Assembly: GCA_020029545.1 (NCBI GenBank) | Contig: JAIBJL010000007.1 | Span: 1 to 35,622 of the forward strand | Origin: Gammaproteobacteria bacterium | GTDB taxonomy: Bacteria; Pseudomonadota; Gammaproteobacteria; Steroidobacterales; Steroidobacteraceae | Direction of reading: 5' to 3' | Length of the DNA stretch: 35,622 bases | Shown: positions 1 through 9,626 of the stretch, piece after piece | Layout: each line of letters starts with the position of its first letter | Position numbering within the stretch: the stretch's first letter is position 1 | Position numbers and translations under genes: made by a program | Notes under the pieces: generated by a model | Told to the model about the DNA's origin: nothing | The model's input: only the letters and a program-made list of their open reading frames with translations | Databases searched by the model: none

Positions 1-79
1 CCGGGAACACCTCGCCGGTTTGCGGATTGACGCCGTTGGCCAGTGCCGACACGATGCTGAGCGCTTTGACTTCATCCAT
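1..79 (-). CDS. hypothetical protein, N-terminal part only (MDEVKALSIVSALANGVNPQTGEVFP...), runs off window
   Basis: Minus-strand ATG at 79-77 followed by an open frame to the window edge; protein-like N-terminus. Confidence 0.5.
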   Translation of the reverse strand, partial: MDEVKALSIVSALANGVNPQTGEVFP

Positions 80-244
80 GAATGACACCTCGCTAATAGC
101 TTTAAGAGCGAACCGGGCCCATGTGCTTCGCACTTCCCGGCTCTGCGCATCACTATATGCAGACCCGCACTGCACTACGTCACGCTAAACTGCGTATCCG
201 TCCATAAAATCGCCTGACAACACCGTGCGTATGAATTTCTGGCT

Positions 245-272
245 GTCGCCCGTAGCCCGTAGCCCGTAGCCC
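245..272. repeat. Heptad repeat arm H: gtcgccc-gtagccc-gtagccc-gtagccc
   Basis: Four consecutive 7-bp units read directly; ends 7 bp before the CPBP ATG. Confidence 0.9.
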
Positions 273-279
273 GCCTCCC

Positions 280-1164
280 ATGCGCATATTCCTGATGTTT
301 GTCGGACTGCTCGCCGGCTCGCTGCTGATTGCGGCGGCACTCACCTATCCCGCGTGGCTGCTCGTAAGCCTGGTCTCCATCGAGCCGGTACATCGGGTCA
401 TGCATCGCGTCGCCATGTTGCTGGCCCTCGTTGGACTGGTTGCGCTGACGCGACGACTCGGCTTGTCCAATCGGGAGTCGTTGGGTTTCGGCATGCCGCG
501 CACGCAGTTCCTGCGGCAACTGATGGCGGGCTGGATCGGTGGTCTGCTGCTCATGCTGCCGCTGGTGTCGCTGCTGCTGTGGCTGGACGTTCGCGAGATC
601 CGTCCCGACAAGCTCACGGAGCTCGGCAAGCTCATCGCCAGCGGCATCGTATCGGGGCTGACGATTGCGCTGATCGAAGAAATATTTTTCCGCGGCATCT
701 TGTTCACGGCGATCCGGCGCACTTCGAGCGCACTCGCGGCGGTGGTCGCACCGAGCGCGCTGTATGCTTCGCTGCATTTTCTCGGCGGCAAACTCAGCGT
801 GCCGGCGGCCCAAGTGAATTGGGAGCACGGCTTCATCGTACTCGCCCGTCTGTTCGAACGTTACGTGCAGCCGCTGGCGCTTGCGGATTCGTTTCTTGCG
901 CTGTTTGCGCTGGGTATCCTGCTGTCGCTGTTCCGCCTACGAACTGGCTCCATTGCGGCGGGCATGGGGCTCCATGCCGCCGGCGTGGCCGTGATCGCGG
1001 TATTGCGAGGATCGACGCACCTGAACGAACACGACGCGCAGGCATTTCTCGTCGGCAGCTACGATGGCGTGATCGGCTGGGCCGCGCTGCTTTGGTTTGC
1101 GCTGCTCATTGCGAGCTTTGTCTCCTACGAACGTTTGGTGCAGCGTCGGCTTGAAGGGATGTAG
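280..1164 (+). CDS. CPBP family intramembrane metalloprotease
   Basis: Hydrophobic protein with EExxxR-type motif (LIEEIFFRGILF) and later H-containing motif (SALYASLHF). Confidence 0.88.
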   Translation: MRIFLMFVGLLAGSLLIAAALTYPAWLLVSLVSIEPVHRVMHRVAMLLALVGLVALTRRLGLSNRESLGFGMPRTQFLRQLMAGWIGGLLLMLPLVSLLLWLDVREIRPDKLTELGKLIASGIVSGLTIALIEEIFFRGILFTAIRRTSSALAAVVAPSALYASLHFLGGKLSVPAAQVNWEHGFIVLARLFERYVQPLALADSFLALFALGILLSLFRLRTGSIAAGMGLHAAGVAVIAVLRGSTHLNEHDAQAFLVGSYDGVIGWAALLWFALLIASFVSYERLVQRRLEGM

Positions 1165-1179
1165 GGGTGCGATCCAGGA

Positions 1180-1283
1180 CCTGGGGCGCGGGGCCTGGGG
1201 CCTGGGTCGGAAACTCGAATCCATGCAACATGCGCCGACGCGATCCGCCTCCTCCTACCCAGGCCCCACGCCCCAGGCCCTAT
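1180..1283. repeat. Inverted heptad element A (CCTGGGG family)
   Basis: Left arm 1180-1207 cctgggg-cgcgggg-cctgggg-cctgggt; right arm 1256-1283 tacccag-gccccac-gccccag-gccctat; lies between convergent genes. Confidence 0.88.
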
Positions 1284-1295
1284 CTGCCTCCGGTT

Positions 1296-1889
1296 TCAAC
1301 CCGACATGCTGCCGGCAATCACCGGGATGCGTGCGCGCAAATATGCCAGGCGCGCCGGCGCATCGCTCATTTCCAGACAGCGCTGCCGGTCGCCGGGCAG
1401 CAAGGGCAGAATCTCCGCCAGGCGCATTGAAACCCAGACGGCATCGTCGTAGCGCGGTGTCGCGAGCCTGCGGCCTTCGGTCAGGCGCGGCCACAGTTCA
1501 CGCAGCACGCCGGCGAGATCCTCATGAACGGTCGGCACGTCGATGGGTGTCTCCGCAGCGATCCAGGTGACATCGGCGATATTCAGACCATCGGCTTGCC
1601 GACGCATGTCAACAACGCGAAAACGGCGGTCGCCCGTTGCCGTGATACCGAGCAGGCCATCGTCCAGTCGCTCGAAGTCGATGATGTTCGCGATCGTACC
1701 GACCGTGGTCGTCTTGACCTCGGTGCCAGCTTCCATGCCATCGAGAATCAGCACGACACCGAATCCCGCGCTATCGCGCAGGCAGCGGCTGATCATGTCG
1801 ACATAGCGCGTTTCGAAAATACGCAGCTTCAACGCGCCTTCAGGAAACAGCACCGTTCGCAACGGGAACAGGGGAATCGTGTCGGACAT
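1296..1889 (-). CDS. LON peptidase substrate-binding (LON N-terminal) domain protein
   Basis: IPLFPLRTVLFPEGALKLRIFETRYVDMI is the classic LON N-domain start; no ATPase/protease domain. Confidence 0.88.
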   Translation of the reverse strand: MSDTIPLFPLRTVLFPEGALKLRIFETRYVDMISRCLRDSAGFGVVLILDGMEAGTEVKTTTVGTIANIIDFERLDDGLLGITATGDRRFRVVDMRRQADGLNIADVTWIAAETPIDVPTVHEDLAGVLRELWPRLTEGRRLATPRYDDAVWVSMRLAEILPLLPGDRQRCLEMSDAPARLAYLRARIPVIAGSMSG

Positions 1890-1899
1890 AGGAATGACT

Positions 1900-1975
1900 G
1901 TGGGCGGTAGGCCGTAGGCTGTGGGAAATCAGGCAGCATTCTGCTCCGGCCTACAGTCTACAGCCCACAGCCTAT
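1900..1975. repeat. Inverted heptad element B (GTAGGCY/GTGGGCK family)
   Basis: Left 1900-1927 gtgggcg-gtaggcc-gtaggct-gtgggaa; right 1948-1975 ggcctac-agtctac-agcccac-agcctat. Confidence 0.88.
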
Positions 1976-3345
1976 GGCTTTGTCTTCAGCGCCGCGAGCA
2001 GCTTCAGGTGAATCCCGCCGAAGCCGCCATTCGACATGATCAGCACGTGATCGCCTGGGCGTGCTTCTTTTGCCAACGCGGCAATCAGCTGATCGAGATC
2101 TTTCGCGACGCTGGCCCGCTCGCCGAGGACAGCGACCGATTCGGCCACATCCCAGTGCACGCTCGGCCCCTGATACATCCATACCCGGTCGGCGTGACTC
2201 AGCGATTTTGCGATCGCATCGCGGTGCGTGCCGAGCTTCATGGTGTTCGAGCGCGGCTCCAGTACCGCAATCAGGCGCGCATTGCCGATGCGGCGACGCA
2301 GTCCATCGATCGTGGTGTCGATGGCAGTAGGATGATGCGCAAAATCGTCATACACCGTCACGCCGTTTTCGACACCGCGCACTTCCATCCGGCGACGCAC
2401 ACCCGTGAACGAACGCAGCGCCTCGATGGAGGTCGCGACATCTACCCCGGCATGGCGTGCCGCAAGGATGGCCGCAAGCGCGTTCTCGGCATTGTGACGT
2501 CCGAGCATCGACCACTGCACGGCACCGACCTCGCGCTCGCCCTCCATGATCAGAAAGGAGGAATAGTCGCCACCGGGTTCGATCACGGCGTACCACGCTG
2601 TGTCGCCGCTCGCGGTCGCGGCAAAGCGTTCGACGGGCGTCCAGCAGCCCTTGTCGATCACTTCCATGACGTGCACGTCAGCCGCGTTGGCGACCACCAG
2701 GCCATTGTGCGGCACCATCCGCAGCAGCTGATGAAACTGCCACTGAATGGCGGCGACGTCGGGATAAATGTCCGCGTGATCGTGCTCGAGATTGTTCAGC
2801 ACCGCGGTGCGCGGCCGGTAATGGACGAACTTCGCGCGCTTGTCGAAAAAGGCGGTGTCGTACTCATCGGCCTCGACGACGAAGTGCCGGCCGCTGCCCA
2901 GTCGTGCGGTGACGTTGAAATTACCCGGCACACCACCGATGAGGAAACCTGGATTCAATCCGGCATGTTCGAGCAGCCAGGTGAGGATGCTGGAGGTCGT
3001 GGTCTTGCCATGCGTGCCGGCGACCGCAAGCGTCCAGCGATCCGCCAGGATGTGACGCGACAGCCACTCGGGTCCGGATGTGTAAGGAATACCGCTGTCC
3101 AGCAGTGCTTCGATCAACGCATTGCCGCGACTCATGACATTGCCGATCACGACCACATCCGGCTTGAGCGCCAGCTGCCCCGGGTCGTAGCCGTCGATGA
3201 GATCGATGCCCAGCGCAGTGAGCTGATCCGACATCGGCGGATAGACATTCTGGTCGGAGCCGGTGACACGATGCCCTGCGGCACGCGCCAACGCCGCAAT
3301 GCCTCCCATGAAGGTGCCACAGACGCCGAGAATGTGAATATGCAT
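1972..3345 (-). CDS. mpl: UDP-N-acetylmuramate:L-alanyl-gamma-D-glutamyl-meso-diaminopimelate ligase
   Basis: MHIHILGVCGTFMGGIAALARAAGHRVTGSDQNVYPPMS, GTHGKTTTSS Mur-ligase P-loop. Confidence 0.95.
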   Translation of the reverse strand: MHIHILGVCGTFMGGIAALARAAGHRVTGSDQNVYPPMSDQLTALGIDLIDGYDPGQLALKPDVVVIGNVMSRGNALIEALLDSGIPYTSGPEWLSRHILADRWTLAVAGTHGKTTTSSILTWLLEHAGLNPGFLIGGVPGNFNVTARLGSGRHFVVEADEYDTAFFDKRAKFVHYRPRTAVLNNLEHDHADIYPDVAAIQWQFHQLLRMVPHNGLVVANAADVHVMEVIDKGCWTPVERFAATASGDTAWYAVIEPGGDYSSFLIMEGEREVGAVQWSMLGRHNAENALAAILAARHAGVDVATSIEALRSFTGVRRRMEVRGVENGVTVYDDFAHHPTAIDTTIDGLRRRIGNARLIAVLEPRSNTMKLGTHRDAIAKSLSHADRVWMYQGPSVHWDVAESVAVLGERASVAKDLDQLIAALAKEARPGDHVLIMSNGGFGGIHLKLLAALKTKP

Positions 3346-3357
3346 GCAGCAAGACCG

Positions 3358-3489
3358 GTGAGTGGTGAGTGGTGAATAGTGAATGGAAGGAAGGTCCCGA
3401 CGCTAGTCTCACACAGCCGGGGCCATTCGCGCTGGTGGTCATTCTGGCGGTTTCCCTCCACTATTCACCCCCTCACGACTTACACGACC
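3358..3489. repeat. Inverted heptad element C (GTGAGTG/GTGAATA family)
   Basis: Left 3358-3385 gtgagtg-gtgagtg-gtgaata-gtgaatg; right cctccac-tattcac-ccccctc-acgactt from 3455; between divergent mpl and rnd. Confidence 0.82.
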
Positions 3490-3498
3490 CATTCAACT

Positions 3499-4629
3499 GT
3501 GTCCCCCACACGTTACGCGCATACCGAATCCGAACTCGCACACGCACTGTCGCTGTTGGCCGCCAGCGATTTCGTCGCTATCGATACCGAATTCATGCGG
3601 GAGAGCACCTATTTCCCACGGCTATGCCTGGTGCAGGCGGCGACCGCGGAACATTGCGTGCTGATAGATCCGCTGGCCATCCAGGACCTGTCGGCATTGT
3701 GGGACTTTCTGCTCGACCGGCGCCGGTTGAAGGTGCTGCACGCTGCGCGACAGGATCTCGAGACGCTGACCATTGCGATGTCCCGATCGCAGCCGGGTGC
3801 GCCGACCAGCATTCCTGGTCCGTTATTCGACACACAGATTGCCGCGGGCCTGCTCGGGCATGCCGGACAGATTGGCTATGGGGGACTGGTCCAGGCGCGC
3901 CTCGATCATGTCCTGGTGAAAGGACACGCGCGCACCGACTGGACCCGTCGTCCGCTCAGTCCGGAGCAGCTCTCCTACGCCGCGGACGATGTGCGCTATC
4001 TCGTCCCGCTGTACCGCGATCTGCAGGCAGCATTGGCGGCGCGGGGCCGCACCGCGTGGGCCGACGAGGAGAATGCAACACTGGAAGATCCCAGTCTCTA
4101 TCGCACCGAACCCCAGGATGCGTGGCGTCGCTTGAAGGGGCTGGACCGCATGCAACCGGACCAACGCGCGATCATTAAGCTGCTGGCGCAATGGCGCGAA
4201 TCGCGAGCCATCGACAGCGACAAACCGCGTGGCTGGATTCTCGCCGATGAAGCCCTGCGGGAAGTCGCCGAACGTCGGCCCCAGTCGATCGACGATCTGC
4301 AGCGCATCCGTGGCATCCCGGAAGGCACGATCAAACGTCAGGGTGATGAGCTGCTGCGGCTGGTTCGCGAAGGACGACTGGCTGCCGGCAATGAAGCGGC
4401 TGCGACGATTCCGACCAAGCCAGATCCACAGCAGTTGGCGGAGGTTACGCGGCTGATGGCTGTGGTGCGGGCGCGGGCGCAGGCGTTACAGATTGCACCG
4501 GAACTGCTGGCGACCCGACGCGACGCCGAGCAGCTGGTATTTTCAGGCCACGCGGACCATGTCTTGCGTGGCTGGCGACGGCAAGCGATCGGGGACCAAC
4601 TCATCGCGCTCGCAGGACCGGCGAAATAG
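3499..4629 (+). CDS. rnd: Ribonuclease D (GTG start preferred over the ORF-track ATG)
   Basis: FVAIDTEFMRESTYFPRLCLVQ, HAARQDLETL, SYAADDVRYL DEDD exonuclease motifs plus HRDC-like C-terminus. Confidence 0.92.
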   Translation: MSPTRYAHTESELAHALSLLAASDFVAIDTEFMRESTYFPRLCLVQAATAEHCVLIDPLAIQDLSALWDFLLDRRRLKVLHAARQDLETLTIAMSRSQPGAPTSIPGPLFDTQIAAGLLGHAGQIGYGGLVQARLDHVLVKGHARTDWTRRPLSPEQLSYAADDVRYLVPLYRDLQAALAARGRTAWADEENATLEDPSLYRTEPQDAWRRLKGLDRMQPDQRAIIKLLAQWRESRAIDSDKPRGWILADEALREVAERRPQSIDDLQRIRGIPEGTIKRQGDELLRLVREGRLAAGNEAAATIPTKPDPQQLAEVTRLMAVVRARAQALQIAPELLATRRDAEQLVFSGHADHVLRGWRRQAIGDQLIALAGPAK

Positions 4630-4676
4630 TTCGACAACAGCGATCCCGACCCGCCGCTGACGGACCGGTTCGCGAA

Positions 4677-5588
4677 CTACTTCTTGCGTGCGGGCCGCTT
4701 CGCGGGGGCCTTTGCCTTGCGCTGCGCCTTCTTGCTGGCCGGCTTTGCTTTCGCCTTGGCTGGTACGGCCTTGCGCCTGGCAACCTTGCTTTTCGACTTG
4801 CTCTTTGCCGACCCCGAGACCGACTTGCGCTTGGCGGGTGCCTGCGACTTTGTAGACGGCTTCTTCGCAGCTGTCTTGCGCTTCGAGGATTTGCTCCTGG
4901 CGACCTTGCGGGCGCGAACCTTCACCTTGCCGGCCGGTGCTCCCCGCGTCAGTGCTGCAGATTCCATTCGCTGGAAGACATCTTCCAGCTCGCCCTCCCC
5001 GGCCACGGTCCGCAGCAGATTCAGCTTCGCGTAGTGCTGAACCAGCGGCCGTGTCTGTTGTTCATACACTTCGAGGCGCTTGCCGATCACGGCTTCCTTG
5101 TCGTCAGGACGCTGGAACAGTTCGGCACCATCCTTCGAACAACCGGTCGCACCGGGCGCCATGGAATGCACGTTGTACACAGTGCCGCACTTGGGACAGA
5201 TGCGACGGCCCGCCAGGCGCTCCATCAGCGTGGAATGGCGAACATCCAGCAGTAATACGGCGTCGAGCGGCTGACCGAGATCTTCAAGCAAGGCATGCAG
5301 CGAGTTCGCCTGATCGATGTTGCGAGGGAAACCATCGAGGATGAAACCCTTGGCCGCATCGGGCCGGCTGAGCCGCTGGCGGATCAAACCGAGCACGATG
5401 TCATCGGACACCAGCTGGCCCGCATCCATGACCGATTTGGCCTTCAGGCCCAGCTCCGTACCTTGTGCGACAGCCTCGCGCAGCAGATCGCCGGAGGACA
5501 CCTGCGGCACGCCATACTTGGCCTGCAGCCGCTGCGCCTGCGTGCCCTTACCCGAACCCGGCGCCCCCAGCAATACGATACGCATCAT
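4677..5588 (-). CDS. adk: Adenylate kinase with 84-residue Lys/Ala/Ser-rich C-terminal extension
   Basis: MRIVLLGAPGSGKGTQA P-loop, FILDGFPRN, Cys-containing LID (CPKC...GCSKDG); C-terminal tail of basic repeats. Confidence 0.95.
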   Translation of the reverse strand: MMRIVLLGAPGSGKGTQAQRLQAKYGVPQVSSGDLLREAVAQGTELGLKAKSVMDAGQLVSDDIVLGLIRQRLSRPDAAKGFILDGFPRNIDQANSLHALLEDLGQPLDAVLLLDVRHSTLMERLAGRRICPKCGTVYNVHSMAPGATGCSKDGAELFQRPDDKEAVIGKRLEVYEQQTRPLVQHYAKLNLLRTVAGEGELEDVFQRMESAALTRGAPAGKVKVRARKVARSKSSKRKTAAKKPSTKSQAPAKRKSVSGSAKSKSKSKVARRKAVPAKAKAKPASKKAQRKAKAPAKRPARKK

Positions 5589-5619
5589 TCGATTGCGACT
5601 CCCATTCGATTGCGACTCC
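5586..5619 (-). repeat. Perfect 17-bp tandem duplication spanning the SD and ATG of adk
   Basis: cattcgattgcgactcc at 5586-5602 and again 5603-5619. Confidence 0.95.
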
Positions 5620-5668
5620 CACGATAAAGAGGCGCTACCCTACAGAAAGACACTGCGAAGGGAAATGG

Positions 5669-5821
5669 GCGCGGGGCCCGGGGCGTGGGGCCTGGGCAAG
5701 AGAAGAGTTTAGAAGAATTATTAGAGCATCCGCTTGCCACGCATCATTACCGCGTGCTCGACGGATCGGCTCGGCTTCCTGTCCTGCCCGGGCCGGGCTT
5801 CGGGCCCCGCGCCCCAGGCCC
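5669..5821. repeat. Inverted heptad element D (GCCTGGG family)
   Basis: Left 5669-5696 gcgcggg-gcccggg-gcgtggg-gcctggg; right 5801-5821 cgggccc-cgcgccc-caggccc. Confidence 0.88.
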
Positions 5822-5873
5822 TTTCTCTGAGCTATCCTTCCCAACTCTCCCCAACTTCCCCCGGTAGCGACCA

Positions 5874-7145
5874 ATGGCCACGAGAATTCCTGTCCGCAAT
5901 GCCTTCTACGCGCAGTCCGGTGGCGTCACCGCCGTCATTAACGCATCGGCATGCGGCGTGATCGAAGCGGCGCGCAAGCAGAAAAAGATCGGCAAGCTGT
6001 ATGCCGGACGTCATGGCATCGTCGGCGCGCTCACCGAAGACCTGATCGACACCAGCAAGGAATCCGCGGCTGCCATCCGGGCGCTGCGCCACACGCCGGC
6101 AGGCGCATTCGGGTCGGCTCGCTACAAGCTCAAGAAATACGAAGACACCCCGGCACAGTACGAGCGCCTGATCGAAGTGTTCAAGGCACATGACATCGGT
6201 TATTTCTTCTACAACGGCGGCGGCGATTCGGCGGATACCTGCCTGAAGGTGTCGCAGCTGGCGGAAACATTGGATTTCCCCATCCAGGCCATCCATGTGC
6301 CCAAGACCGTGGACAACGATCTCCCCATCACCGACTGTTGCCCCGGTTTTGGCTCGGTCGCGAAATACGTCGCGGTATCGATCCGCGAAGCCGGCTTCGA
6401 TGTCGCCTCGATGGCCAAGACCTCGACGAAAGTCTTCATCATGGAAGTGATGGGACGCCATGCGGGCTGGATTGCGGCAGCCGGTGGGCTGGCGGCCGAG
6501 CAGGCGGGCGATGCGCCGCATATCATTCTGTTTCCCGAAATCACCTTCGACGAGGAAAAGTTCTGCGCACGCGTCAAACAATGCGTGGAGAAATACGGTT
6601 ACTGCGCCGTGGTCGTCTCCGAAGGCGTGCGTAACAGCGAAGGGAAATTTCTCGCCGACGCGGGTATTCGCGATGCTTTCGGTCATGCACAGCTAGGCGG
6701 CGTGGCGCCGGTGGTCGCGCAACTGGTCAAGTCGAAACTCAACTACAAGTATCACTGGGCCGTAGCCGACTATCTGCAGCGGGCAGCACGCCACATCGCC
6801 TCGAAGGTGGATGTCGAACAGGCTTACGCCGTGGGCAAAGCGGCCGTTGAATTCGCAATGAAAGGGCACAATGCAGTCATGCCCACGATCGTGCGGGTCG
6901 CGGACAAACCTTACCGATGGAAGATCGGCAGCGCGAATCTGGCGGAGGTCGCGAACCAGGAAAAAATGCTACCGCGCGACTACATTACTGCCGACGGCAT
7001 GCACATCACGGCGAAGGCACGGCGTTATCTGGCACCGCTGATCAAGGGCGAAGACTATCCGCCTTACAAGGATGGACTGCCGCAGTATGTAACCTTGCGC
7101 AACACGCCCGTAAAGAGCAAGACCGGCAAATCCTTTGTGGTATAG
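5874..7145 (+). CDS. 6-phosphofructokinase, probably PPi-dependent
   Basis: FFYNGGGDSADTCLKVS and PKTVDNDLP (ATP enzymes have PGTIDND); MGRHAGW substrate loop. Confidence 0.9.
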   Translation: MATRIPVRNAFYAQSGGVTAVINASACGVIEAARKQKKIGKLYAGRHGIVGALTEDLIDTSKESAAAIRALRHTPAGAFGSARYKLKKYEDTPAQYERLIEVFKAHDIGYFFYNGGGDSADTCLKVSQLAETLDFPIQAIHVPKTVDNDLPITDCCPGFGSVAKYVAVSIREAGFDVASMAKTSTKVFIMEVMGRHAGWIAAAGGLAAEQAGDAPHIILFPEITFDEEKFCARVKQCVEKYGYCAVVVSEGVRNSEGKFLADAGIRDAFGHAQLGGVAPVVAQLVKSKLNYKYHWAVADYLQRAARHIASKVDVEQAYAVGKAAVEFAMKGHNAVMPTIVRVADKPYRWKIGSANLAEVANQEKMLPRDYITADGMHITAKARRYLAPLIKGEDYPPYKDGLPQYVTLRNTPVKSKTGKSFVV

Positions 7146-7280
7146 TCCAGCGCCTTTCGCGCGTTGATATCGCACCAGTTGCTTGATTTTCAAAGCAATA
7201 AGCGGCGCCGTAGCGCTCGCGACAGTCAGCGCTCGTCCATAACATTTCAGACAACGAAAGCCCGTTCGGGAGGGAAATAC

Positions 7281-9326
7281 ATGTCCACAGATCTCGTGCT
7301 CTGGCTTGCTATTGGCGCCGGTGCGCTCGCCGTGCTCTACGGCGTGTTCGCGTTCAGCTGGATCAACAAGCAGTCCGCCGGCTCAGCCCGCATGCAGGAA
7401 ATTGCGGCCGCTATTCAGGCGGGTGCCAAAGCCTATCTGAACCGCCAGTATTCAACCATCGCGATCGTGGGCGTGGTCCTGTTCGTCGTGCTGGGCTTCG
7501 CGCTGGGCTGGGCGACGGCGGGCGGCTTCGCCGTCGGTGCCATTCTATCGGGCCTTGCCGGATTCATCGGCATGAACGTTTCGGTGCGTGCCAATGTCCG
7601 CACCGCTCAGGCAGCCAGTGTCGGCTTGAACCCCGCGCTGGCGGTTGCCTTCCGTGGCGGCGCCATCACCGGCATGCTGGTCGTCGGCCTCGGGCTCATG
7701 GGCGTGGCCGGCTACTTCGCGCTGATGCGCGGCCAGGTCGGCGATGCGCATGCGCTGCACTCGCTGGTGGGCCTCGCTTTCGGCGGCTCGCTGATCTCGA
7801 TTTTCGCGCGTCTGGGCGGCGGTATTTTCACGAAGGGCGCCGATGTCGGTGCCGATCTCGTGGGCAAGGTCGAAGCGGGGATACCCGAAGACGATCCGCG
7901 CAATCCGGCAGTCATCGCCGATAACGTCGGTGACAACGTGGGTGATTGCGCCGGGATGGCTGCCGATCTGTTCGAAACCTATGCGGTGACGATCGTGGCG
8001 ACCATGGTGCTCGGCGGCCTGATGTTCAAAGGTGTCGACGGCGGCCTGGATCTGCGTTACCTGCTGTATCCGCTCGCGCTCGGCGCGGTCTCCATCGTCG
8101 CATCGATTGTCGGGACCTTCTTCGTCAAGGCCTATGAAGGCGGCAAGATCATGAATGCGCTGTATCGTGGCACGGCAGTGTCCGGCCTCCTCGCTCTGAT
8201 CGCGTTCTACTTCGTCACACCGCTCGTGATGGGCGATGGCCACGAAAAATACTTCTACTGCGCCATCGTCGGACTGGTGCTGACCGCAGCGCTGATCTGG
8301 ATCACCGAGTACTACACGGCGACCGAATATGGCCCCGTGCGCGGTGTTGCCGCGGCCTCGCAGACCGGCCATGGGACGAACGTGATTGCCGGTCTCGCAG
8401 TGTCCATGCGTTCGACGGCATGGCCCGTGCTTGCGGTCTGCGCCGCCATCTTCGCCTCCCACAAGCTCGGCGATCTGTACGGTATCGCGATCGCCGCGAC
8501 TGCCATGCTGTCGATGACCGGCATGATCGTCGCCCTCGACGCCTACGGTCCGATCACGGACAACGGCGGCGGCATCGCCGAAATGTCCGGCCTGCCGAAG
8601 AATGTGCGCACGATTACCGACGCGCTGGATGCGGTGGGTAATACGACCAAAGCGGTCACCAAGGGTTATGCGATCGGTTCAGCGGGCCTCGCCGCCCTCG
8701 TGCTATTCGCCGACTACACGCACAACCTGGAAGCCGCCGGCAAACTGCAGGTGTTCAGCCTGTCCGACCCGGCCGTGATCATCGGCCTGTTCATCGGCGG
8801 TCTGGTGCCCTACCTGTTCGGCGCGATGGCGATGGAAGCTGTCGGCCGCGCCGCCGGTTCGGTGGTGATCGAAGTGCGTCGCCAGTTCCGTGAGATCAAG
8901 GGCATCATGGAAGGCACCGGCAAGCCGGACTATTCGCGCGCCGTCGACATGCTGACCAAATCGGCAATCCGCGAAATGATCGTTCCGTCGCTGCTGCCGA
9001 TCCTGGTCCCGGTAGTCGTCGCCTTCGGCATGAACTGGTTGATGGGTCCGGGCGCCGGCGTTCGCGCATTGGGCGGCCTGCTGATCGGCACGATCGTCAC
9101 CGGCCTGTTCGTCGCGATTTCGATGTGCACCGGTGGCGGCGCCTGGGACAATGCGAAGAAGTACATCGAAGAAGGCAACTACGGCGGCAAGGGTTCGGAC
9201 ACGCACAAGGCGGCCGTCACCGGCGACACGGTCGGCGACCCCTACAAGGACACTGCCGGTCCGGCGATCAATCCGCTGATCAAGATCATCAATATCGTCG
9301 CGCTGCTGCTAGTCCCGCTTCTTTAG
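7281..9326 (+). CDS. hppA: Membrane-bound proton-translocating pyrophosphatase, K+-independent type
   Basis: [45 protein letters not shown] catalytic motif; GNTTKA (Lys) signature; SD gggagg before ATG 7281. Confidence 0.95.
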   Translation: MSTDLVLWLAIGAGALAVLYGVFAFSWINKQSAGSARMQEIAAAIQAGAKAYLNRQYSTIAIVGVVLFVVLGFALGWATAGGFAVGAILSGLAGFIGMNVSVRANVRTAQAASVGLNPALAVAFRGGAITGMLVVGLGLMGVAGYFALMRGQVGDAHALHSLVGLAFGGSLISIFARLGGGIFTKGADVGADLVGKVEAGIPEDDPRNPAVIADNVGDNVGDCAGMAADLFETYAVTIVATMVLGGLMFKGVDGGLDLRYLLYPLALGAVSIVASIVGTFFVKAYEGGKIMNALYRGTAVSGLLALIAFYFVTPLVMGDGHEKYFYCAIVGLVLTAALIWITEYYTATEYGPVRGVAAASQTGHGTNVIAGLAVSMRSTAWPVLAVCAAIFASHKLGDLYGIAIAATAMLSMTGMIVALDAYGPITDNGGGIAEMSGLPKNVRTITDALDAVGNTTKAVTKGYAIGSAGLAALVLFADYTHNLEAAGKLQVFSLSDPAVIIGLFIGGLVPYLFGAMAMEAVGRAAGSVVIEVRRQFREIKGIMEGTGKPDYSRAVDMLTKSAIREMIVPSLLPILVPVVVAFGMNWLMGPGAGVRALGGLLIGTIVTGLFVAISMCTGGGAWDNAKKYIEEGNYGGKGSDTHKAAVTGDTVGDPYKDTAGPAINPLIKIINIVALLLVPLL

Positions 9327-9335
9327 AAGCGGGAC
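9312..9335 (+). terminator. Perfect 11-bp hairpin enclosing the hppA stop codon
   Basis: gtcccgcttct-tt-agaagcgggac; no T-tract. Confidence 0.6.
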
Positions 9336-9356
9336 GCGCGCAATGCGACTTGAACA

Positions 9357-9606
9357 GGGCTATCGGCTACGGGCTGCGGGCTGCGGCCAGAGGAAGAACA
9401 GCCCGATTTGAAGATGGATGAGATTTGATACCACGGCGCAGTTCACACTGCGCCGTTTTCTTTTGCGGCGAGGAGGATGACGTAGGAAGGGAGACGGTCA
9501 TCAAGCATCATGTAGAGATGCGCTCATCCGCTTGAGCCGCCACCACAACACTCTGGTGTCTTTCTCTGGCCGTCGCCGGTAGCCCGTTGCCCGTTGCCCG
9601 TAGCCA
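9357..9606. repeat. Inverted heptad element G (GTAGCCC/GTTGCCC family)
   Basis: Left 9357-9391 gggctat-cggctac-gggctgc-gggctgc-ggccaga; right 9572-9606 gtcgccg-gtagccc-gttgccc-gttgccc-gtagcca. Confidence 0.88.
9433..9465 (+). terminator. Rho-independent terminator downstream of hppA
   Basis: acggcgcagt-tcac-actgcgccgt followed by tttctttt. Confidence 0.85.
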
Positions 9607-9626
9607 GCCACCGCGCAGCGGTGGCT
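9606..9626 (-). terminator. Perfect 9-bp hairpin overlapping the GGDEF gene stop codon
   Basis: agccaccgc-gca-gcggtggct; minus-strand TAG is at 9627-9625. Confidence 0.5.

Noticed and set aside
1921-3375. 484-aa plus-strand ORF antisense to mpl
   Set aside because: Shadow ORF; mpl on the opposite strand is unambiguous and the ORF also runs through heptad element B
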